DNA of 64,000 bases from NCBI GenBank assembly GCA_020205615.1, contig CM035170.1:118801674-118865673 (forward strand), read 5' to 3'. Shown piece after piece: positions 59,461 through 64,000 of the stretch. Position 1 is the stretch's first letter; each line of letters begins with the position of its first letter. The notes under the pieces were generated by a model. The model ran no database searches and was not told the DNA's origin. It saw only the letters and a list, made by a program, of their open reading frames with translations. The DNA comes from Panax quinquefolius (lineage: Eukaryota; Streptophyta; Magnoliopsida; Apiales; Araliaceae). The translations under genes were made by a program, and so were the position numbers.

Positions 59461-61081
59461 TTTTCAATTACTGTTATGATTATACCGAACAATCACTGGT
59501 CATAATCATACCAAGTCCATCTATCATTTCTGAGCCACGAGATGACTTTCAACGTAATATAAACGTGAGGATAATGATATAAAGAATCGATCGAATGAGA
59601 TAAAGGATAAATATTAAACATTTATAATATAATTTATCCGAGATTCAAGAATATCCCCATGTTATCAATCACTTAATAATCTCATAATCTAATATCATTA
59701 ATATTATAACAATATTTTAATCACTTCTTAAATTTATAAACAATTTATCTTAATTGTTTACGCTTTACCATATAATGCATTTAATCATTCAAAAATGCCA
59801 TACTCATAAGATATCATCACCAATTATCAAATCTCTCAAAAAATATGCATATACTACTATATAGGATTCTCTAGCCATAAAATCCTATTTTCAACTTTGT
59901 TACTTCACATAACATATTTAACTCATATGTTAAGTAACTAAACTATTTTCATGAAAATACCAAATCAGTCCCAAAAATATTTTTTTTCTGAGATTTAGCA
60001 TAATATAGTCCCATAATGAAAATATATTTTCTCGAAATTTTAAAATTCATTTACTATTTTTCAAAAATCAATTTCTAATTAATTCCTTAAGAAATTAGCT
60101 ACCTCAAGTTTAACTCAAAATTCCCAAATCTTGGCAGGACCTTACACATGTTAACGTGAGCTTCTAGTTTAAATTTCATGGTCATCGGAGTTATAGAACT
60201 CGGTTTATAGCATTTTTAAATCGGAAAAACCTAAATATTGAAATAGTCATAACTTGCTCATTTTAAGTCAGAATGAGCTCATTTTTGGACAAGATGTACT
60301 TTATACCATATACCTTCATGTCCTAAAAGGCCAGAATTTTTCTCATAATTTAAGTGGCCGAAACAGCCTCTCTAAAATCATGGCAGAAGCTTTTTTGGTT
60401 TTTGCAGCTTTGTACTCCTTTGCTAAAATCAGTCCACACAAAAATCTACAACACCTTTTCCAGTAATTCCACTTGGATTAGTTAGGTAACTCATAGATCT
60501 AACTCTAGGACTTGACCACATTCAAAAATTCAAAATATAATAGGAGATATGGTTGATTGAATTTCATATTACGTTTTTACCAAAATCGATTTTCAACCCT
60601 TTGTGATTTCTAAGAAACTTTCATGTTTTCACATAATAACCAACATAACTCATCATAACACTTACTAATACTTCATATACCCATGATTTTCATTAGTCCC
60701 ATGCTTTTATTATGACTTTCATCATAATCCCGTCGTAAGCAGATCCTTTTAGTTGAAGAAATATTTGAGGGTTTAAGAAATGGATTTTTGTCTTTGGGGT
60801 CGATACAAAATTCGATTTCACGCTCTAGGGTAGGCTAGGAAATCTTCAAGAATACATCAAGAAATTTATTAATGATATAAATATCATTCAAAAAGCTATA
60901 CTCTCGTCAAGACTTGAATAGTCGTCACATTAATACCAAGCTGTGACTTCATCCCTTAACCTAGATAGCACCTCACAATGATACCTATCAACTTGTCATC
61001 TTCATTCACGACGTCGCCTATAGAAAGTCCGCGGCGGTTCATTCCACACAAGGAAGTCAACAACGAAAGGATCGGGGCTCT

Positions 61082-61288
61082 TTACTTATGGCTTGATATA
61101 ATGATGATTAACTTTAGGGTTTGGTTACTTTGAATACGTATAATGAGTTGGTTATGAATATAAAAGCTAACAACCTTACGAAAAGCATGATGATTAGTTA
61201 ACCAATTGATTCCTAAAATCACATCAAAGGCAAGTATTTTCAAAAGATAAGATCGACGAATTAGCGTGAAAGTGTTTATTTGAATCAA
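61082..61288 (-). pseudogene. Gypsy protease remnant in the pol-less element
   Basis: A minus-strand frame contains FDVILGINWLTNHHA, the end of a gypsy aspartic protease (usual pattern FDVILGMDWL). The upstream active-site segment is degraded and the reverse transcriptase that should follow is missing. Confidence 0.65.
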
Positions 61289-61559
61289 ACAAGATTTAAA
61301 AATAGTAAGCGATAACGAAGGCTCCTACTTATGAAGTTTTTGACCAATAAGTCAAAGTCTAACAACTCTAGAGTCAAATTTAAGCGTTGAGCATGCGAGA
61401 GAGATAAAATAATGGGTAGAAACCGGTATCTTATAAGGTATAGACTTACGCAATTTATAATTAACTAACCCGTGCTAACCCGTTCGGTTTACTCGCTTTT
61501 GAGAAGTCGTGAAAAATGCACTTCCTAAAACCAAGCGACTTTGTTTTGTCCATATCCAC

Positions 61560-61670
61560 CTTTGGTGCCACCGTAGTCACTAGACTTGACTTTGGTGCAC
61601 AACAAAATTGGGCTAAATGACCTTCTCTTCTTGCAATTTCCACTTCTATTATCTTTGCCATGATTACCAC
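61560..61670 (-). pseudogene. Gag zinc-knuckle remnant in the pol-less element
   Basis: The minus-strand frame reads ARREGHLAQFCCAPKSS. The second half of the knuckle (GHLAQFC) is intact but the two leading Cys are lost. The frame continues through a protease-linker-like stretch and stops. Confidence 0.5.
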
Positions 61671-62021
61671 CAGAAGTGGTTACCATTATTAGCATGATAA
61701 TTTCCCCCGATGGTTATCATTATTACGATGGCCAATTGCCACCGATATGATTATTATCGTGTTGTTGGTCGTTACCTTTTATTTGAAATTTGAATCAACA
61801 CTCTCATGTGCTTCATTGCTTATCTCGGCATTTTCGGATGCCATTTTCAAACAACGCCACAAAATAAGGGTTAATTGACATGCGACATATTATCACTATA
61901 CTCGTGTGACCAATCAAATACCAAATAAACTTAGGTAGGTCATACTAGCGAAGAATTCCCGTCTCTCCCTCCTAGTTCTTATCTCGCATCTTAGCCAGGG
62001 ATCGTATCCTAAGCTACGATC

Positions 62022-64000
62022 TGTGGTGGCCCCAAAATTGGGTATCGTCACCCATCTTGGGTCGCCACTTACATGGTACATAAATTCAAATACAAACTTA
62101 ATTATACATACGTCGTGTAACATACGACAATACATAAGCGAGAGTTTAATAGGAATATTGTCATTTTAGATGATATCCATACTCAAGAGTCCTCATTACA
62201 TTTATTGTCACACTTTATTTATGAGAATGGTGAGGACTACTAATCTTATCTTGAGGACCATCACTCTTTTCCCCGATTCGTCCCGGCTATATTCTCATTT
62301 CACAGAAGAAACGGTGAAAGAAAGGGTGAGCTCAACTAGCCCGATGAAGAAATATTATGACTAAGATAATGCAGAATAAATTATCAATAGTCTTCAACAA
62401 TGTTAAAGCGATAAAATACAATAGACACAACGGTTTAGCTGCGGTGAATATCTTGATCCATTAAAAAGTCAAGTAGAAAATAAAAGTCTACTATCTTTTA
62501 GGTTTTAAAGGTTTTCATCAATTTTATCACTAAAACTCGGTTTAATGAATAAACCACAATATCTAATCATCCATACCACGGTCGAGGATTTTCATCAAAT
62601 TATCAATGGTCATGACTATACCAAAATCACCACGGTCATAATCATACCAAAAACTATCCATCATCGCATTACTGAAGCCCGCGAGGACTTTTTGTCACAT
62701 CATTTATATCAAGCCGTGATTATCACCGAATGATGAACCACGGTCATAATCATACTAAGTTCATCTATCTTGCGTAAGCAAAGATAACTTTCAACATAAT
62801 ATAAACATGAGGATGATGACAATGATATAAGAATTGATAAAACAAGTTCAAGAATTATTTTATCCAGGAATTATTAACGTCAAATTGTCGACGGCAATCT
62901 TTGTTTTGTAGAGTAAAATTCAAGAATGATCGGGAAGAATATTTTCATGAAAAGATCTTTGGATGAAATACAAATATCAAAGATATTCTACTAATTTCAT
63001 GGAGTATAGAAGTCAAGTTTTAACCATTTGGGTATAATAAAGAATGGAATAACAAAAGAAATCACCATGCATGCGGTGCCGCATGGCGAGTTATTCAAGA
63101 GAATAATAATAAGCGGAACGAAGTCGGTGAAATTCACATAAGCTGAGGATGATCCACCGAGAATAATAAATCTTTGAATAATAAACAATGGAACCCGGTT
63201 AGGTGTAAAACACAGCAGGATATTCCAATGGAAAGAATAATAAAGAATGGAATAATGAATGGAATAAAGAAGATCACCAAGTAGGGGATTAAGCGTATCT
63301 GAGTTATTCAATGAATAAATAAGAATGGAATAACATAAGATTTCACCAGTATAGGTTGTCTATAGCGTATCTGAGGTTATGTATAGGGTATACCACTTTT
63401 ACGAGTTATTCAACAAGAATAATAATGAATGGAATAATGAAGTTCTCTTCATGAATAAGAAAGAATAACACCCATTACTGGTACAAAAAAATAATACCCA
63501 CTTCTATAGTAAAAAGACCTTTGGATATCAAAGTAGTGAAGTACAGAATACTTCTTCTTCTTTCTCTATAGATTTTCTCTCTATAAGCTTCTCTCTATAA
63601 TTTCTCTCTCTAGAGTTTTGGTGAATTCGTAAGAAAATAATGAAAGAATGAGCTTATTTATAGGAAAATAGAATGCATAGTAATTAATCCATGAGCGGTC
63701 AGATTGATTTACTTTAATCGACGGTCCATATTTAAAGCAAAATCTTTTAAATAAAATATCATATATTCTATTTATATAAAAACATTTTACTATGCAAACC
63801 TTTATGCAAAACAACTACGCAACACTACGCATAATAAAATATAATATATTCTATTTATAGAATAACTTTAATAAAGTATTACATTTTATATAAAAGATGT
63901 TTACATTTTATTACGTTAATAATCTGAATAAAACAAAAGCGTCATTATCATTATAATAATTCATATTATTAATCGATGATAATGGAATCAAAGTGAGTGA
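62022..64000 (-). mobile_element. Family B 5' LTR, cut by the window edge
   Basis: Starts TGTGGTGGCCCC (family consensus TGTGGCGCCCCC) and runs past the window end. It contains a short minisatellite at 63085-63320 and the TATA element at about 63655. About 500 bases of the LTR should lie beyond position 64000. Confidence 0.85.

Larger units (their letters stand above)
58542..62021 (-). mobile_element. Internal region of the right-hand pol-less family B element
   Basis: From left to right this holds polypurine-side sequence, a minisatellite (58960-59460), a non-coding block (about 59560-60760) shared with 43900-45060, and gypsy remnants of protease and gag zinc knuckle up to the altered priming site next to 62022. 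There is no reverse transcriptase, RNase H or integrase. It is a large non-autonomous derivative (LARD-like) with partial gag and protease. Confidence 0.8.

Noticed and set aside
59168..59582. Repetitive plus-strand open frames (SRPQII repeats)
   Set aside because: They are translations of the 60-base minisatellite and are frame-dependent on unit length, not genes.

Overview
This is nuclear DNA from a flowering plant, probably a eudicot. It has intron-containing genes with GT..AG splice sites, an organellar single-stranded-DNA-binding (OSB) gene of a plant-only family, a plant receptor-like kinase, a plant-type ribosome-biogenesis promoter, Stowaway-like MITEs, and Ty3/gypsy retrotransposons primed by initiator tRNA-Met. 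There is no bacterial-style gene organisation.

Positions 1-19260 are a low-copy gene region with three genes. An intronless RRP1/Nop52-type rRNA-processing gene lies on the plus strand (2098-3783). An OSB-like gene lies on the minus strand (13139 down to 5685), with an OB-fold and three two-exon PDF modules. A compact receptor-like kinase lies on the minus strand (18163 down to 14220); its six exons join in frame to 410 residues. Four MITE-like elements and one nested hAT-like element lie in introns and spacers. The OSB gene carries one apparent frameshift, and one of its exons appears to be split by a nested transposon.

Positions 19261-64000 are almost entirely LTR retrotransposon sequence. 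Family B has LTRs of about 2.3-2.5 kb and occurs as a decayed gypsy element with recognisable gag, protease, RT, RNase H and integrase remnants (19261-28769). It also occurs as pol-less derivatives whose coding middle is replaced by a non-coding block (43785-49201 and 56083-64000). Family A forms a 14.9 kb tandem array (28846-43784) of six 2.2 kb LTRs separated by five internal regions of only about 325 bp that keep little beyond the priming site and polypurine tract. A mosaic solo LTR flanked by a TAATT duplication (52532-55324) is nested in a family B LTR of opposite orientation. Most LTRs carry internal minisatellites.

The most unusual signal is how the repeat copies differ. Long blocks are base-identical, while differences, including small indels, sit at a fixed set of short sites that usually contain CAG or CTG. 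This looks more like a chemistry- or basecalling-linked effect at methylated CHG cytosines than ordinary divergence, and it means some of the frameshifts in the retrotransposon genes may not be real. I found no new enzymatic or defence system. The interest lies in retrotransposon architecture and in the structure of the OSB gene.
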